This document shows positions 34,320 through 43,142 of a stretch of DNA of 54,527 nt, piece after piece; positions within the stretch are counted from its first letter, which is position 1, and each line of letters opens with the position of its first letter. A program made the translations under genes and the position numbers. Source of the stretch: Rubrolithibacter danxiaensis. GTDB taxonomy: Bacteria > Bacteroidota > Bacteroidia > Sphingobacteriales > Sphingobacteriaceae. A model generated the notes under the pieces. It ran no database searches. It worked only from the letters and a program-made list of their open reading frames with translations, and was not told where the DNA came from. The DNA lies in the NCBI RefSeq assembly GCF_047272945.1, contig NZ_JBKOPS010000017.1, positions 1 to 54,527 on the forward strand, in the 5' to 3' direction.

Positions 34320-35538
34320 TAATTTTTTCTACTATTTTATTGGTTGCTCCTGTATGGTTTTTAACATACATTTTAGCAATTAATCCTTTCTCTTTTTGTA
34401 TTACCGGGTCTTTCAATTTCAAAAGAACAGTTTCCAACTCTTCAGAATCCCTTATGCTAAAAGCTGCTCCGGCTTCTATCAACTCTTTTGCTTCTAAAAA
34501 CCGTTGATAGTTCGGCCCGAAAATAACGGGCAGGCCAAAGGCGGCAGCCTCTAATGTGTTATGAATACCGCTTCCAAATCCCCCACCTATATAGGCAATG
34601 TTTCCATACTGATAAAGGGAAGAAAGCATCCCGATATTGTCAATAATTAAAACAGAAGCATCAGAAGGGAGAGCAGCTCCGCTTTTAACCTTTGAGAAGC
34701 GTACAGATCTTACTTTCAGGCTTTCTTCCAGGCTGATTATCTTTTCTTCTTTAATCTCATGAGGTGCAATAATGAATTTCCAGCCGTGATTTTTTTGGGT
34801 AAGAGCAGAAATTAGCTTTTCATCCTGTGGCCAGGTACTGCCGGCGATAAAAATATTGCTTCCGCTGCAAAAATCTTCAACTTGTTGTATCTGTTGAGGA
34901 TTTTGCGAGTTTTCAAAAACACGGTCAAAACGCGTATCTCCACTTATAGTTACTTTTCTTACTTCCATGCTGTCAAGCAGTTGCTTGCTCTTTTCATCCT
35001 GCACAAAAAAATGAGAAACAAAGCCAAGTATTCTTCGGTGCAAGCCACCATACCACTTAAAAAAGGGCTGTTCTTTGCGGAAGATGGCGGATATTACATA
35101 TAACGGAATTTTTTTCTCAGCAAGTTCATGGTAATAATGATACCAGTATTCATACTTAGTAAAAACGGCAATTTCCGGATTGACTAATTTAATAAACTTT
35201 TCAGCATTGGATTTAGAATCCATTGGCAGGTAGAAAACGTAATCAGCAAAAGCGAAGTTTTTTCTTACTTCGTAACCGGAGGGTGAAAAAAAGGTGACAA
35301 ATGTTTTTTTATGAGGATAGAGCTGTTTGATTTTTTCCAATACCGGTCGTCCCTGTTCAAATTCTCCCAGCGAAGCAAAGTGAAACCAGATAGTTGATCC
35401 CGTTATTTGCTCTTTTTCAATGATTTTAAAAATATTTTTTCGCCCATTTATCCAGAGTCTGGCCTTTCTGTTAAAAAAAGAGAAGATGAATATTAAGAGA
35501 AGATAAATTTTTATGCAAAAATTGTAAACAAAAAGCAT
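34306..35538 (-). CDS. waaA: 3-deoxy-D-manno-octulosonic-acid (Kdo) transferase
   Basis: 410 residues. An N-terminal membrane anchor (FCIKIYLLLIFIFSFF) precedes a GT-B glycosyltransferase. The family motif FHFASLGEFEQGRPVLE contains the conserved catalytic Glu; later GGGFGSGIHNTLEAAAFGLP and FGPNYQRF match the nucleotide-binding half. It attaches Kdo from CMP-Kdo to lipid A in the inner membrane, so the organism makes a Kdo-containing LPS. The first gene of a two-gene operon, divergent from the sugar cassette. Confidence 0.94.
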   Translation of the reverse strand: MLFVYNFCIKIYLLLIFIFSFFNRKARLWINGRKNIFKIIEKEQITGSTIWFHFASLGEFEQGRPVLEKIKQLYPHKKTFVTFFSPSGYEVRKNFAFADYVFYLPMDSKSNAEKFIKLVNPEIAVFTKYEYWYHYYHELAEKKIPLYVISAIFRKEQPFFKWYGGLHRRILGFVSHFFVQDEKSKQLLDSMEVRKVTISGDTRFDRVFENSQNPQQIQQVEDFCSGSNIFIAGSTWPQDEKLISALTQKNHGWKFIIAPHEIKEEKIISLEESLKVRSVRFSKVKSGAALPSDASVLIIDNIGMLSSLYQYGNIAYIGGGFGSGIHNTLEAAAFGLPVIFGPNYQRFLEAKELIEAGAAFSIRDSEELETVLLKLKDPVIQKEKGLIAKMYVKNHTGATNKIVEKISDGF

Positions 35539-35603
35539 GTTTATTGCTTAATTATTATCTTCGCCAAAATAACGTTTAAAAATTAAAATTTGAAATATTA
35601 TAT

Positions 35604-36917
35604 ATGAAAATAGCAGTAGTAGGTACTGGATATGTTGGATTAGTTACCGGAACATGTTTAGCCGAAACAGGAAATAATGTTACCTGTGTTGATATCAATG
35701 AGGAAAAAGTTCAGAAAATGAAAGAAGGCCAGGTGCCGATTTATGAACCTGGTCTTGAATTGCTCTTTAACAGGAATATCGAACAGAAAAGGTTAAGTTT
35801 TACAACAGAACTTTCAGAGGCTATTGCCGATGCTAAAATTATATTTCTTGCACTGCCGACTCCTCCGGGTGGAGATGGGTCTGCTGACCTGAGTTATGTG
35901 CTTGGTGCTGCTAAAGATATTGCAAAGCTGGTTAAAGATTATAAAGTAGTGGTTACTAAATCGACTGTGCCGGTCGGTACAGCGGATAAGGTAAAAGCTG
36001 TTTTTGAAGAAAATACCACTGTTCCTGTAGATGTTGTTTCAAACCCTGAGTTTTTGCGGGAAGGAGTTGCTGTAGAAGATTTTATGAAGCCGGATAGAGT
36101 AGTTGTAGGAACCAGCAGTGAAAGGGCCAGAAAACTGATGGAAGAATTATATGGACCGTATGTGCGTTCCGGAAATCCAATCGTTTTTATGGACGAACGT
36201 TCTTCAGAACTAACCAAATATGCTGCCAATTCTTTCCTTGCAACAAAAATTTCATTCATGAATGAGATTGCAAATATGTGTGAATTGGTTGGGGCAGACG
36301 TGGATATGGTAAGAAAGGGCATTGGTGCAGATAATCGTATCGGTAAGCGTTTTCTTTTCCCGGGAGTAGGTTATGGAGGAAGTTGCTTCCCTAAAGATGT
36401 TCAGGCTTTGGCAAAATCTGCCGAGGAGGCAAACTATGATTTTCGTATTTTAAAATCAGTAATGAAAGTAAACGACCTGCAAAAGGTTGTGTTAGTTGAT
36501 AAAATGCGCAAATACTATAACGGCGATCTAAAGGGTAAAAAGTTTGCTTTATGGGGTTTGGCTTTCAAACCTGAAACGGACGACATTCGTGAGGCACCAT
36601 CTTTGTATATTATTGATGAATTACTTAATGAAGGAGCACAGATAGTAGCTTATGATCCGGAGGCAATGGAGAACGTGAAAAAATTAAAAGGCGATGCGAT
36701 AGGATATGCTAACAATCCATACGAAGCTTTGGAAAATGCAGATGCCCTTATTATTGTAACAGAATGGTCCTTGTTCCGTACACCGGATTTTGATAAAATT
36801 GAAACAGCATTAAAATCAAAAGTGATTTTTGATGGACGGAATCTGTACGATATTCAGAAAATGATAGATTGCGGATTCTATTACAATAGTATAGGTAGAA
36901 AAATAGCAGAAGTATAA
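35604..36917 (+). CDS. ugd: UDP-glucose 6-dehydrogenase
   Basis: 437 residues. It oxidises UDP-glucose to UDP-glucuronate with two NAD+. The N-terminal Rossmann fold MKIAVVGTGYVGLVTGTCLA, the catalytic Cys261 in YGGSCFPKDVQAL, and the C-terminal domain with LWGLAFKPETDDIREAPS are complete. Its stop overlaps the ATG of the next gene (TAATG), which encodes the enzyme that uses UDP-glucuronate; the pair therefore makes UDP-xylose. Confidence 0.96.
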   Translation: MKIAVVGTGYVGLVTGTCLAETGNNVTCVDINEEKVQKMKEGQVPIYEPGLELLFNRNIEQKRLSFTTELSEAIADAKIIFLALPTPPGGDGSADLSYVLGAAKDIAKLVKDYKVVVTKSTVPVGTADKVKAVFEENTTVPVDVVSNPEFLREGVAVEDFMKPDRVVVGTSSERARKLMEELYGPYVRSGNPIVFMDERSSELTKYAANSFLATKISFMNEIANMCELVGADVDMVRKGIGADNRIGKRFLFPGVGYGGSCFPKDVQALAKSAEEANYDFRILKSVMKVNDLQKVVLVDKMRKYYNGDLKGKKFALWGLAFKPETDDIREAPSLYIIDELLNEGAQIVAYDPEAMENVKKLKGDAIGYANNPYEALENADALIIVTEWSLFRTPDFDKIETALKSKVIFDGRNLYDIQKMIDCGFYYNSIGRKIAEV

Positions 36918-37909
36918 TGCCGGCAAGAAAACGCATTTTAATTACAGGAGCAGCAGGGTTTTTAGGATCTCATTTATGTGATCGCTTTATCCGGGAAGAT
37001 TTTCATGTAATCGCTATGGACAATTTGATAACCGGCGATTTAAGAAATATTGAACATCTTTTTAAGCTTGAAAACTTTGTATTTTACAACCATGATGTTT
37101 CAACCTTTGTTCATACTCCAGGTAAATTAGATTACATACTTCATTTTGCTTCCCCCGCCAGTCCGATAGATTATCTGAAAATTCCTATTCAAACGCTTAA
37201 AGTAGGTTCCTTAGGTACACATAATTTATTAGGATTAGCCAGGGCAAAAAAAGCACGGATCCTGGTAGCTTCTACTTCAGAAGTTTATGGTGACCCAAAT
37301 ATAAATCCTCAGCCGGAAGAATACTGGGGTAACGTTAATCCGGTTGGGCCCCGAGGAGTTTACGACGAAGCAAAGCGTTTTCAGGAGGCCATGACAATGG
37401 CGTATCATACTTTTCACGGCCTTGAAACCAGGATAGTAAGAATATTTAACACATACGGTCCACGAATGCGTTTAAATGACGGAAGAGTTTTACCTGCTTT
37501 TATCGGGCAGGCAATAAGGGGTGAGGATTTAACTGTATTTGGCGACGGCTCTCAGACCCGCTCTTTTTGTTATGTAGATGATCTCGTAGAAGGGATTTAC
37601 CGGCTTTTATTTTCTGACTATGCCTACCCTGTAAACATCGGAAATCCGGATGAGATCACAATAAAACAATTTGGTGAAGAAATTATCAAATTAACCGGAA
37701 CCAGTCAGAAGCTGGTTACAAAGCCGCTACCAACTGATGACCCTAAGCAAAGGAGACCCGATATTTCCAAAGCAAGAGAAATTTTAGGCTGGGAGCCAAA
37801 AGTATCCCGGGCTGAAGGTTTAAAAATTACCTATGAATATTTTAAATCTTTACCACCAGATTTGATTGAAAAAGTGGAACATAAAGATTTTGCAAATTAT
37901 AATAAGTAG
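36917..37909 (+). CDS. UDP-glucuronate decarboxylase (UDP-xylose synthase)
   Basis: 330 residues of the extended SDR family. The NAD motif is GAAGFLGSH, and the catalytic pair is Tyr149/Lys153 in GVYDEAKRF. HFASPASPIDY, VASTSEVYGDP, RIFNTYGPRM and SQTRSFCYVDDLVEGI match UDP-xylose synthases closely. It converts UDP-glucuronate to UDP-xylose. It follows ugd with a one-base overlap and precedes galE by two bases. Confidence 0.93.
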   Translation: MPARKRILITGAAGFLGSHLCDRFIREDFHVIAMDNLITGDLRNIEHLFKLENFVFYNHDVSTFVHTPGKLDYILHFASPASPIDYLKIPIQTLKVGSLGTHNLLGLARAKKARILVASTSEVYGDPNINPQPEEYWGNVNPVGPRGVYDEAKRFQEAMTMAYHTFHGLETRIVRIFNTYGPRMRLNDGRVLPAFIGQAIRGEDLTVFGDGSQTRSFCYVDDLVEGIYRLLFSDYAYPVNIGNPDEITIKQFGEEIIKLTGTSQKLVTKPLPTDDPKQRRPDISKAREILGWEPKVSRAEGLKITYEYFKSLPPDLIEKVEHKDFANYNK

Positions 37910-37911
37910 CA

Positions 37912-38937
37912 ATGAGCAGGAAAATACTTGTAACAGGTGGTACCGGTTTTATCGGTTCTCACACCGTTGTTGAATTGATAGAAGCAGGATATACGCCGGT
38001 TATTGTAGATAATCTGGTAAATTCAAGCGAAAAGATATTAAACCAGCTTGAAAAGATCACTGGTAAAAAAATTGAGTTTCACAATTTTGATCTGTGCGAT
38101 GAAAATAAGACAAAAGCGTTCATTGCTTCAAATCCCGATATAAATGGCGTCATTCACTTTGCCGCTTTTAAAGCCGTTGGCGAATCGGTACAATTGCCGT
38201 TAAAATATTACAAGAATAATTTCTACTCCCTTATTAATTTGTTGGACGCTTTTGAAAGCCGGCCCATAAATTTTGTTTTCTCTTCCAGTTGCACGGTGTA
38301 CGGTCAACCTGATAAATTACCTGTAACAGAAGACGCACCGGTTAAAAAAGCGCAATCTCCTTATGGTAACACGAAACAGATAGCTGAGGAAATTTTGCAG
38401 GATGTTGCTTCTGCTAATGATAATTACAAGATCATTTCTTTAAGATATTTTAACCCCGTAGGAGCACATAATTCGGCATTAATTGGGGAGTTACCAATTG
38501 GCGTCCCTCAAAATCTGGTGCCATTTATTACGCAGAGTGCTATAGGCAAACGCGGACCCATTACTGTGTACGGAGATGATTATTCTACTCCTGACGGAAG
38601 CTGCATCCGCGATTATATACATGTTGTTGACCTCGCAAAAGCACACGTTGCAGCTATAAAGCATATGGAAAGTAAGCAGCAACAGAAATACGATGTTTTC
38701 AATATCGGTACGGGTAAAGGCACTTCTGTGCTGGAAGTAATAAACGCGTTTGAGAATGCAACAGGTGTAAAGTTGAACTACCAGATTGGTCCAAGACGGG
38801 AAGGAGATGTTGAACAGGTTTGGGGAGACGTTTCTAAATCGGCTACAGAACTTAACTGGAAGGCAGAGCTGGGTGTAGATGAAATGATGCGTTCAGCCTG
38901 GGCATGGGAGCAATACATAAAGGACAATCCATTTTAA
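37912..38937 (+). CDS. galE: UDP-glucose 4-epimerase
   Basis: 341 residues. The NAD motif is GGTGFIGSH; the catalytic pair is Tyr151/Lys155 in SPYGNTKQ. VIHFAAFKAVGESVQLPLKYY, SLRYFNPVGAHNSALIGE and YSTPDGSCIRDYIHVVDLA are the GalE signatures. It interconverts UDP-glucose and UDP-galactose for surface polysaccharide or galactose use. It belongs to the same sugar-nucleotide operon; 32 bases separate it from rfbB. Confidence 0.95.
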   Translation: MSRKILVTGGTGFIGSHTVVELIEAGYTPVIVDNLVNSSEKILNQLEKITGKKIEFHNFDLCDENKTKAFIASNPDINGVIHFAAFKAVGESVQLPLKYYKNNFYSLINLLDAFESRPINFVFSSSCTVYGQPDKLPVTEDAPVKKAQSPYGNTKQIAEEILQDVASANDNYKIISLRYFNPVGAHNSALIGELPIGVPQNLVPFITQSAIGKRGPITVYGDDYSTPDGSCIRDYIHVVDLAKAHVAAIKHMESKQQQKYDVFNIGTGKGTSVLEVINAFENATGVKLNYQIGPRREGDVEQVWGDVSKSATELNWKAELGVDEMMRSAWAWEQYIKDNPF

Positions 38938-38969
38938 AAAGCTGTAAGCCGAAAGGCTTTACCTCAATT

Positions 38970-40022
38970 ATGAAAAAAATTCTTATTACCGGAGGTGCCG
39001 GATTTATTGGTTCTCACGTGGTGAGGCGTTTTGTAAATAAGTATCCTGATTATCAGATTGTGAATCTGGATAAACTTACCTATGCAGGAAACCTGGTCAA
39101 CCTGAAGGATATAGAAGATAAAGAAAATTACCATTTTGTTAAGGGAGATATCGTTGACGCAGGATTTATTGACCAGCTTTTCTCCGCCGAGCAATTTGAT
39201 GCCGTAATTCATCTTGCTGCCGAGTCTCATGTTGACCGCTCAATTACCAGTCCTTTAGATTTTGTAATGACAAACGTGGTAGGGACGGTAAACTTATTGA
39301 ATGCTGCAAGGAAATTCTGGAAAGAAGATTATTCTGCCAAGCGTTTTTACCATGTATCTACCGATGAAGTTTACGGAACTTTGGGGGAAAATGGAATGTT
39401 TACTGAGGAAACAGCTTACGATCCGCACAGTCCGTATTCTGCTTCAAAAGCAAGCTCCGACCATTTTGTAAGAGCTTATCAGGACACTTATGGAATAGAT
39501 GCCGTAATATCCAACTGCTCTAATAATTACGGTTCATATCATTTTCCGGAAAAATTAATTCCACTTGCCATTAATAATATTAAAAATAATAAACCGGTGC
39601 CTGTTTACGGAAAAGGAGAAAATATACGGGATTGGTTATGGGTGGAAGATCATGCCCGGGCTATTGATGTTATTTTCCACCAGGCTAAAACCGGGTCTAC
39701 CTATAATATTGGCGGACATAACGAGTGGAAAAACATTGACCTGATTCGGCTTTTATGCAAGATTATGGATCAAAAGCTGAACCGGGAAGAGGGAACTTCT
39801 GAAAAACTGATCACTTTTGTAACAGATCGTGCGGGCCATGATCTGCGTTATGCTATTGATTCTTCTAAACTACAACGGGAATTAGGATGGAAGCCCAGTT
39901 TGCAGTTTGAAGAGGGCCTGGAAAAAACAGTAGATTGGTACCTGGCAAACGAAGAGTGGTTAAGGGACGTTACTTCGGGACACTACCAGTTTTATTACGA
40001 GGAGCAATATAATAACCGTTAA
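38970..40022 (+). CDS. rfbB: dTDP-glucose 4,6-dehydratase
   Basis: 350 residues from the ATG at 38970; the longer TTG frame begins inside galE and adds 22 unrelated residues. GGAGFIGSHVVRRF binds NAD, HLAAESHVDRSI and HVSTDEVYGTLG surround the active site, and Tyr156/Lys160 lie in SPYSASKA. It makes dTDP-4-keto-6-deoxyglucose, the precursor of dTDP-rhamnose and other deoxysugars. rfbA, rfbC and rfbD are not in the window. The TAATG junction couples it to the next gene. Confidence 0.95.
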   Translation: MKKILITGGAGFIGSHVVRRFVNKYPDYQIVNLDKLTYAGNLVNLKDIEDKENYHFVKGDIVDAGFIDQLFSAEQFDAVIHLAAESHVDRSITSPLDFVMTNVVGTVNLLNAARKFWKEDYSAKRFYHVSTDEVYGTLGENGMFTEETAYDPHSPYSASKASSDHFVRAYQDTYGIDAVISNCSNNYGSYHFPEKLIPLAINNIKNNKPVPVYGKGENIRDWLWVEDHARAIDVIFHQAKTGSTYNIGGHNEWKNIDLIRLLCKIMDQKLNREEGTSEKLITFVTDRAGHDLRYAIDSSKLQRELGWKPSLQFEEGLEKTVDWYLANEEWLRDVTSGHYQFYYEEQYNNR

Positions 40023-40765
40023 TGCTGTTTAATCTTTTCAAAAAGAAGAGCCAAGAACCTGGAATTAACTTTTCTTCAATAAAGGTTGATTTGCATTCTC
40101 ATTTAATTCCCGGCATCGATGACGGATCTCCTTCTGTAGAGCATTCTGTTGATCTCGTAAGCAAAATGATGGAGCTGGGATTTAAAAAGCTGATTACAAC
40201 TCCCCATGTAATGGCTGATTATTATCGTAATACTCCAGAAATAATAAAAACAGGTTTAGATAATCTTCGAGAAGAACTCGCAAAAAGAAATATAGAGATC
40301 CAGCTTGAGGCTGCAGCCGAGTACTATCTTGATGAAACTTTTGATAATAAGCTGGAAAGTGGGCAGGTATTGACTCTTGGAAAAGGATTTCTTCTTTTTG
40401 AATTATCTTTTGTTAACTGTCCTCAATCTTTTTATGATACTATTGAAAAGATTAAAGACAAGGGTTATAAACCGGTGCTTGCCCATCCGGAAAGATATCC
40501 TTATTTCGCCAATTCAATAGAAAATTACCAGAAGATTAAAGCAACGGGTTGCTATTTACAGCTGAATACACTTTCTCTTACAGGTTATTACGGTAAACCG
40601 ACTCAAAAAATAGCCGAAGAATTAGTAGATAAATATCTCATTGATTTTTTAGGAAGCGACCTGCATCATCATAAACATGCTGCTATGCTAAAGCAGGCCT
40701 TATCACTACCATACGTAAAGAAGGTATTGACGGAATATCAGTTGCAAAACGAACTTTTGTTCTAA
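40022..40765 (+). CDS. CpsB/CapC-like PHP-domain tyrosine phosphatase
   Basis: 247 residues. A PHP metal-binding domain has VDLHSHLIPGIDDGSPS, LITTPHVMADYYRN, EAAAEYYLDE, LAHPERYPYF and GSDLHHHKHAA, as in CpsB and YwqE. These phosphatases remove phosphate from bacterial tyrosine kinases that control capsule export. The kinase (Wzc-like) is not in the window. It closes the sugar-nucleotide operon and overlaps rfbB by one base, supporting a link to exopolysaccharide or capsule. Confidence 0.93.
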   Translation: MLFNLFKKKSQEPGINFSSIKVDLHSHLIPGIDDGSPSVEHSVDLVSKMMELGFKKLITTPHVMADYYRNTPEIIKTGLDNLREELAKRNIEIQLEAAAEYYLDETFDNKLESGQVLTLGKGFLLFELSFVNCPQSFYDTIEKIKDKGYKPVLAHPERYPYFANSIENYQKIKATGCYLQLNTLSLTGYYGKPTQKIAEELVDKYLIDFLGSDLHHHKHAAMLKQALSLPYVKKVLTEYQLQNELLF

Positions 40766-40777
40766 ATAAATAACTCC

Positions 40778-40822
40778 CCTTATAGCTATTACCTAATACC
40801 TTATAGCTAATACCAATCTCCT
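40778..40822 (+). repeat. Short degenerate repeat between convergent genes
   Basis: The word ccttatagctattacc recurs as accttatagctaatacc within 45 bases, followed by a third partial copy. It resembles other AT-rich spacer repeats in this window. No gene is present. Confidence 0.5.
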
Positions 40823-40836
40823 AATATCTCTTTTCT

Positions 40837-42081
40837 CTACTCGTAACGTAAAGCCTCTACGGGATCTAACCTGGAAGCCTTTGAAGCCGGATAAAAACCT
40901 GAAATTATACCAACTCCAATACAAAGAGCTGTGCCAAGAGTAACCCAGCCAACCGGAAACATAAAACTTGCGCCCAAAAGCATCGCCACAAGATTTCCTA
41001 TAAGAATTCCAAGGATAATGCCTGTAAGCCCGCCGATTAAACAAATAACGATTGCTTCTAAAAGAAACTGGAGCCTGATAACTTTTGGAGTGGCGCCAAT
41101 AGCTTTCCTGATTCCTATTTCGCGGGTTCTCTCTGTTACCGATACAAGCATGATATTCATCAGGCCAATAGAGGCGCCAACCAGGGTGATGAAGCCGATT
41201 ACAATGGCCGCCAGGGTAATATATTTAATATTTTCCAGAAGCGTTTGTGCCAGTGCGTCGCTCTTTGTAATTTCAAAATTATCTTCTATGCCGGCTTTTA
41301 AGCCGCGGATGTTTCTGAAAAGTGCTGTTGCTTCGCCTGCAGCGGCATCCATCCGTTGGGGGTCATTGGTCATAACAGAAATTGTATAAGAAGGGTCATT
41401 GATGGTCATAATTTGTTTGGCCTTTAATAAAGGAATGACGCATACCTTGTCGCCTCCAAATCCTACACTTGATCCTTTTGCTTCGTATTGGCCTATAATC
41501 TTGAACTTATTACTTCCGATAGATATTATTTTATCAATAGCATCGGTATTAGGAAATAAAGTTGTTTTAATTTCATTTCCAATGATTACAACATTGCTGC
41601 CCAGTTCAAGCTCACCCTGTGAAAAATTTCTTCCTGCTGCAAGTTTGTAACCACCAGTGTACAGATAATTATCGTCTGCCCCTAAAACTGAAATATTCGG
41701 ATTAGTTTTTTCATTTCCGTATTTTACTGTTCCGGCAAAGCTTGCAAATACGTTTACAGAAACCAGGGCCGGAAAGTTAAACCGTGTTTTAAATTCAACG
41801 GATTCCCTGTAAGTAATAGGACGAAAGCGTTTGGGTTGCTGGCCTTCTCCACCCACACGTATTCCAAGCCCGCGGTTGCGGATAGTGAACGAATTGGAAC
41901 CCATACTTGAAAACGTATTGTTTAACGAACCTTTTATAGCGTCTATGGAAGTAAGAATTCCAACCAGGGCAGTTAGCCCGATTGCAATGATCAGTGCGGT
42001 AAGAAAAGTTCGCAAACGATTACTCTTTATCGATTGCAATGCTACTTTAATGTTCTCTTTATGACTGATCTTAACTGCCAT
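40837..42081 (-). CDS. MacB/FtsX-type ABC transporter permease
   Basis: 414 residues. One N-terminal helix (about 26-46, FLTALIIAIGLTALVGILTS) precedes a large periplasmic MacB domain (about 50-285), then three helices in the FtsX domain (ITLAAIVIGFITLVGASIGL, VSVTERTREIGIRKAIGA between helices, IVICLIGGLTGIILGILIG). It ends with FYPASKASRLDPVEALRYE, the family tail. MacB permeases act with an ATPase, an adaptor and TolC; no ATPase is adjacent. It could serve the TolC-adaptor pair at 4690-7519, but that is only a guess. Confidence 0.92.
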   Translation of the reverse strand: MAVKISHKENIKVALQSIKSNRLRTFLTALIIAIGLTALVGILTSIDAIKGSLNNTFSSMGSNSFTIRNRGLGIRVGGEGQQPKRFRPITYRESVEFKTRFNFPALVSVNVFASFAGTVKYGNEKTNPNISVLGADDNYLYTGGYKLAAGRNFSQGELELGSNVVIIGNEIKTTLFPNTDAIDKIISIGSNKFKIIGQYEAKGSSVGFGGDKVCVIPLLKAKQIMTINDPSYTISVMTNDPQRMDAAAGEATALFRNIRGLKAGIEDNFEITKSDALAQTLLENIKYITLAAIVIGFITLVGASIGLMNIMLVSVTERTREIGIRKAIGATPKVIRLQFLLEAIVICLIGGLTGIILGILIGNLVAMLLGASFMFPVGWVTLGTALCIGVGIISGFYPASKASRLDPVEALRYE

Positions 42082-42090
42082 GGTCTAAAA

Positions 42091-42121
42091 TAAAAAATCC
42101 CGCTGATTAGACAGTGGGATT
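42091..42121 (-). terminator. Terminator of the IscA-like gene
   Basis: A 10-bp stem with one G-T pair (aatcccgctg with cagtgggatt) around a 6-base loop; on the minus strand it is followed by a T run. It separates the IscA-like gene from the permease gene. Confidence 0.85.
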
Positions 42122-42148
42122 ATTTGTATTGTTACAGTCATCGTTTTA

Positions 42149-42496
42149 TCAAACTGAAAAAGATGTTCCGCAGCCGCAGGTGCTTGATGCATTTGGATTG
42201 TTAAAAGTAAATCCGCGGGCGTTTAATCCGTTCTGAAAATCTATCTGCATACCGGCAAGGTAAAGGCCATGCGCTTTATGCATATATACTCTTACCCCTT
42301 CAATGTCATATTCCTGGTCCCCGTCCTTTTTCTGGTCAAAGCCCAGAATATAATTCATCCCGGCACATCCGCCACCTTCAACTCCAACTCTTAACCCAAA
42401 ATCTTCTCCTAATTCCTGTTGGTACTGAAGCTTTTTTATCTCTTTTAATGCCCCTTCTGTAAATGAAACCGGTGCTGTTAAAGTACTTGTCTCCAT
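42149..42496 (-). CDS. HesB/IscA-type iron-sulfur cluster carrier
   Basis: 115 residues of the A-type carrier family. The three conserved cysteines are Cys44 (GGGCAGMNY), Cys107 and Cys109 (STCGCGTSF). GARGFTFNNPNA precedes the C-terminal pair as in ErpA/IscA. It receives iron-sulfur clusters from a scaffold and passes them to target proteins. It is monocistronic here, with a TATATTTG box upstream on the minus strand and a terminator downstream. Confidence 0.95.
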   Translation of the reverse strand: METSTLTAPVSFTEGALKEIKKLQYQQELGEDFGLRVGVEGGGCAGMNYILGFDQKKDGDQEYDIEGVRVYMHKAHGLYLAGMQIDFQNGLNARGFTFNNPNASSTCGCGTSFSV

Positions 42497-42593
42497 ACTT
42501 AAATTCTTTATTTCGTACTACAAATATAAGTTAAAATTGCTCAATTTTGTTGTTAATGCCGCTTTATGACCTTATGTTTATAAAAAGTTAAAA

Positions 42594-43124
42594 ATGGAAG
42601 TTCTAGCATATTTACTTGAAATCATCAAATACATAACAGCCGGATTTATTGTGTTTTACCTTGCCTGGCTGGTAATAAAAAAATTCTTATCCGACTCTTA
42701 CCGGACAGATTTAATTGAACTTAAAAAGGCTTCCCTTGCTCATTCGCTTCCCCTGCGTCTGCAGGCTTACGAACGTCTGATTCTTTTCCTGGACCGTATT
42801 AATCCTTCAAACATGATGCTTCGGCTGCATGTTACAGGGGCTACCGTTCAGGAGTTGCATAACCTGGCACTGTCTGATATACGGGCAGAATATCAGCATA
42901 ATGTAACCCAACAGCTCTATGTTTCGGGCGAGAGTTGGAAAGTTATTCAGCGGATTAAAGACGATACCATCAGTTTAATAAATAATGCAGCAAAGGGATT
43001 ACCTGCTGATGCGGCTTCTTTTGAGCTGAGTAAAGCCTTATTGCTGCATTTAGCCAATATGGAAGAAAGCCCGTATGAAGCAGCATCAGCTATAATTAAA
43101 AAGGAAATACAACAGTTATTTTAA
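42594..43124 (+). CDS. Conserved membrane-anchored protein upstream of the mutase
   Basis: 176 residues. One N-terminal membrane helix (about 10-29, IIKYITAGFIVFYLAWLVI) is followed by a helical cytoplasmic domain with SLPLRLQAYERLILFLDRIN, MMLRLHVTGATVQELHNLAL and QLYVSGESWKVIQRIKDDTI. I believe this is a Bacteroidota-specific family of unknown function often found beside methylmalonyl-CoA mutase genes, but I cannot name it with certainty. It ends 18 bases before the mutase start. Confidence 0.85.
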   Translation: MEVLAYLLEIIKYITAGFIVFYLAWLVIKKFLSDSYRTDLIELKKASLAHSLPLRLQAYERLILFLDRINPSNMMLRLHVTGATVQELHNLALSDIRAEYQHNVTQQLYVSGESWKVIQRIKDDTISLINNAAKGLPADAASFELSKALLLHLANMEESPYEAASAIIKKEIQQLF

Positions 43125-43142
43125 TAATCTCAAACAGAGTTT

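Noticed and set aside
38941..38962. Small hairpin (aagcc, gaaa, ggctt) between galE and rfbB
   Set aside because: Only 5 bp with a GAAA loop and no T run. It may slow or protect the mRNA, but there is not enough support to call an element.
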